Under the pieces are notes generated by a model. The model ran no database searches, had not been told where the DNA came from, and saw only the letters and a program-made list of their open reading frames with translations. Positions 62,292 through 64,000 of a stretch of DNA of 64,000 bases are shown piece after piece. The translations under genes were made by a program, and so were the position numbers. Origin of the DNA: CAYWYR01 sp964462685. Its GTDB lineage: Bacteria > Bacteroidota > Ignavibacteria > Kapaibacteriales > UBA2268. The stretch is taken from NCBI GenBank assembly GCA_964462685.1, contig CAYWYR010000001.1:147974-211973 (forward strand). Direction: 5' to 3'. Positions within the stretch are counted from its first letter, which is position 1. Each line of letters begins with the position of its first letter.

Positions 62292-63896
62292 TTATTCCGT
62301 TTTAAATAAATTGAAAGTATACTCCAATAATTCTTTACCACCAGGATTTCCGTGACCGGGAATAATGATTTTCGCCTCAGCATATTTATCTTTTACTTTC
62401 GATACAGTTGCCGGCCATTCATCGATATTAGAATCTGCCAAATTCCCCTTTCCTGAGCCCAATCCTTTGATCAAACAACCACCGAACAAAACATGATCCT
62501 TAGGGGAATAACAAACTATATTATCTCGAGTATGTCCTTCACCTAAATAATCCAGACTTATAGTTTGATCACCAACTTTAAGTTCTAAATAGTTGTTGAA
62601 TCCAACTTGAGGTATAGTCCTGCTATCTTGTTTTGATAACTCAATGGTTTTATTATTAGCATAGGATTTGATATTATCTACGTGGAACTGATCCAGCCCC
62701 CCTAAACAATCAATATGAAAATGAGTCGCCACTACGCCTATAGTTTTATATTTTAAAACATTTTCAACCCAATCTATCAATTCTTCAGAGCTGGTATCGT
62801 CAATGGGGGAGTCAATGACTATTGCCTCTCCATTATCAATGATAATCATACCATTACAAGGTACGTTTCCATAATTTTCTGTTTTCAAGAATGAAACATG
62901 AAGAAAAGTATTATATGTAAGTTGTCTAATTATTAAAGTTTTACTATCATATGTTATTCTGTTTTCATAGAAACTAATAAGCGAATCAAGTTTTTCCTTT
63001 TCATATTTGCTATCTTCTGCCGGATAACGCAAAATACTATCATATTCTCCCGATTCTTTGGCTAATGCCCATATCAGACTTTCACCTGCCGGTATATTCT
63101 GTGGATTTCGTTTATATATAGGATCCTCATATGCTTTATCTACATCAATAATTTCCCAACCATGGTTTTGAAATAGTTCTATCAAATCATCAAGAAAAAG
63201 TGCGGCGCTGAGATTATGGTGTAATAATAAATTGTGATTTATTCTCCTTCCTGTGATTGCATAGGCCAAGGAATCATAAAATATTGCTCTATGTAGAATA
63301 TGATCTAAATAATATGTTTTGTATGCAGTTAGATCTGATGTGGAATCGGTTTTTAGTTGCTCGACCATTTTTCCATCAATATACCAGTCCGAAGCATCAA
63401 TAGTAACATGTCCATTCCTATAGTCTTGTTCTTCTAGGAATGCCCTAAAACCGTCCCTTTTTTCTATTGTATTGCCTTCTTTTAGATAAGGAAACCGAAA
63501 CAACCTTGTATAGTTCCTGTAGTTCCTAATTAAAGAATCATTTTTGTTAAAATCTGCCTGAAAATCATCTAAGCTCACTCTATCACTGTTGAAATAGTTA
63601 TGATTATAGGTATGATTACCTATAAGATGCCCCAAACTATCCCACTGCGTTAAGACTTCAGCACCTTTCTTATTATCCATATTGGCACCTTTAACAAAAA
63701 GAACAGCTTGTAAATCAAACTTTTTAAGATTATTAAGTAACATTTGATTCCACACTTCTGAATCATACCCCGGGTAATCATTTGTTGAACCATCATCAAA
63801 TGAAAATGATATTTTTGGACTGGATGAGCTTTGAGCGAATGCAATATTCCAACCTATCAAAAAAAGAAAGGCTAAATATATTTTTTTATTATTCAT
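62292..63896 (-). CDS. Secreted polysaccharide deacetylase fused to subclass B1 metallo-beta-lactamase domain
   Basis: 534 residues. A signal peptide (W-N-I-A-F-A-Q) precedes a NodB-type deacetylase (about 25-300) with F-D-D-G at 33-36, H95 and H99 in H-T-Y-N-H, and R-F-P-Y at 134-137. Residues about 322-534 are a metallo-beta-lactamase fold with every B1 ligand: H392, H394, D396, H455, C474 and H515. The B1-type G-G-C-x-x-K (Lys477) and G-N-L-A-D-x-N-x-x-x-W-P are also there. Both halves look active. The first would remove acetyl groups from a wall or capsule glycan; the second is predicted to hydrolyse a beta-lactam or other small ester or amide. No resistance phenotype can be claimed. Confidence 0.9.
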   Translation of the reverse strand: MNNKKIYLAFLFLIGWNIAFAQSSSSPKISFSFDDGSTNDYPGYDSEVWNQMLLNNLKKFDLQAVLFVKGANMDNKKGAEVLTQWDSLGHLIGNHTYNHNYFNSDRVSLDDFQADFNKNDSLIRNYRNYTRLFRFPYLKEGNTIEKRDGFRAFLEEQDYRNGHVTIDASDWYIDGKMVEQLKTDSTSDLTAYKTYYLDHILHRAIFYDSLAYAITGRRINHNLLLHHNLSAALFLDDLIELFQNHGWEIIDVDKAYEDPIYKRNPQNIPAGESLIWALAKESGEYDSILRYPAEDSKYEKEKLDSLISFYENRITYDSKTLIIRQLTYNTFLHVSFLKTENYGNVPCNGMIIIDNGEAIVIDSPIDDTSSEELIDWVENVLKYKTIGVVATHFHIDCLGGLDQFHVDNIKSYANNKTIELSKQDSRTIPQVGFNNYLELKVGDQTISLDYLGEGHTRDNIVCYSPKDHVLFGGCLIKGLGSGKGNLADSNIDEWPATVSKVKDKYAEAKIIIPGHGNPGGKELLEYTFNLFKTE

Positions 63897-63946
63897 AATT
63901 ATACTTTTATAAAGTTAGGAGAAAATTATAAAGGATTTCTAAGCCA

Positions 63947-63978
63947 GAATATCCGCAAGGAGTTCCCGGCGGATATTC
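63947..63978. repeat. Perfect 10-bp inverted repeat at the window end
   Basis: GAATATCCGC and GCGGATATTC with a 12-nt loop, without a T-run. It may be a terminator-like or operator structure for a gene beyond the window, or part of a repeat. No gene is seen in the last 104 nt. Confidence 0.5.
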
Positions 63979-64000
63979 GCTATAGTCTAATGTTCGGCGG

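Noticed and set aside
1..64000. CRISPR arrays, insertion sequences, prophage or integron elements
   Set aside because: No regularly spaced repeats, transposase, integrase or phage genes were seen on either strand.

Overview
The window comes from a bacterium of the Bacteroidota/FCB superphylum, probably a deep branch near Chlorobiota-Ignavibacteria-Kapabacteria or Rhodothermota-Balneolota rather than a classical Bacteroides or Flavobacterium. The placement is inference. It rests on two very large secreted proteins with C-terminal type IX secretion (T9SS) sorting domains, a GWxTD-family protein, promoters of the Bacteroidota form (TTG, about 20 nt, TAnnTTTG), a primase without its usual zinc ligands, and an ATP synthase cluster that ends at atpG without atpD and atpC. 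The DNA is AT-rich by eye, and several housekeeping genes (tig, the oxoglutarate dehydrogenase gene, mfd) can only start at TTG. No phage, insertion sequence, integron or CRISPR array was seen.

Layout: 1-5.7 kb holds the 3' part of a membrane histidine kinase, ruvX, a GWxTD protein and a NatAB-like ABC exporter. 5.7-9.1 kb has an outer-membrane-like protein, a histidine ammonia-lyase-like gene and a YeiH-type transporter. 9.1-17.7 kb carries two giant minus-strand T9SS cargo proteins, one with a von Willebrand A-like region and a WD40-like propeller, the other with a BNR/sortilin-like propeller and about eight FN3-like modules. 18-22.4 kb has an acyl-CoA dehydrogenase, truA with a HigBA toxin-antitoxin pair, tRNA-Leu(UAG) and trigger factor. 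22.4-26.4 kb has a metallopeptidase lipoprotein, a cation efflux protein and a PASTA protein. 26.7-33.6 kb has a nucleotidyltransferase-phosphomannomutase fusion, a PtsN-like protein and a fused E2-E1 oxoglutarate dehydrogenase. 33.7-41 kb holds small envelope genes, including three tandem relatives, and an FAD oxidoreductase.

41-46.8 kb carries folB-folK, a PpiD-like chaperone, hpnC-hpnD for squalene synthesis and a lone nuoE. 47-55.3 kb has an inactive-looking rhomboid, dnaG-sixA, an NlpC/P60 lipoprotein and mfd. 55.3-62.1 kb is the ATP synthase cluster (two small membrane proteins, atpB, E, F, H, A, then hldD, then atpG). 62.3-63.9 kb encodes a secreted polysaccharide deacetylase joined to a metallo-beta-lactamase domain that keeps every subclass B1 zinc ligand.

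Most of the window is housekeeping and envelope biology: energy (ATP synthase, oxoglutarate dehydrogenase), envelope sugars (hldD, sugar nucleotidyltransferase), hopanoid or squalene lipids, protein export and folding, and DNA replication and repair. The strongest candidate for something unusual is the deacetylase-B1 lactamase fusion. Next come the two places where a transcription terminator runs straight into the start codon of the following gene.
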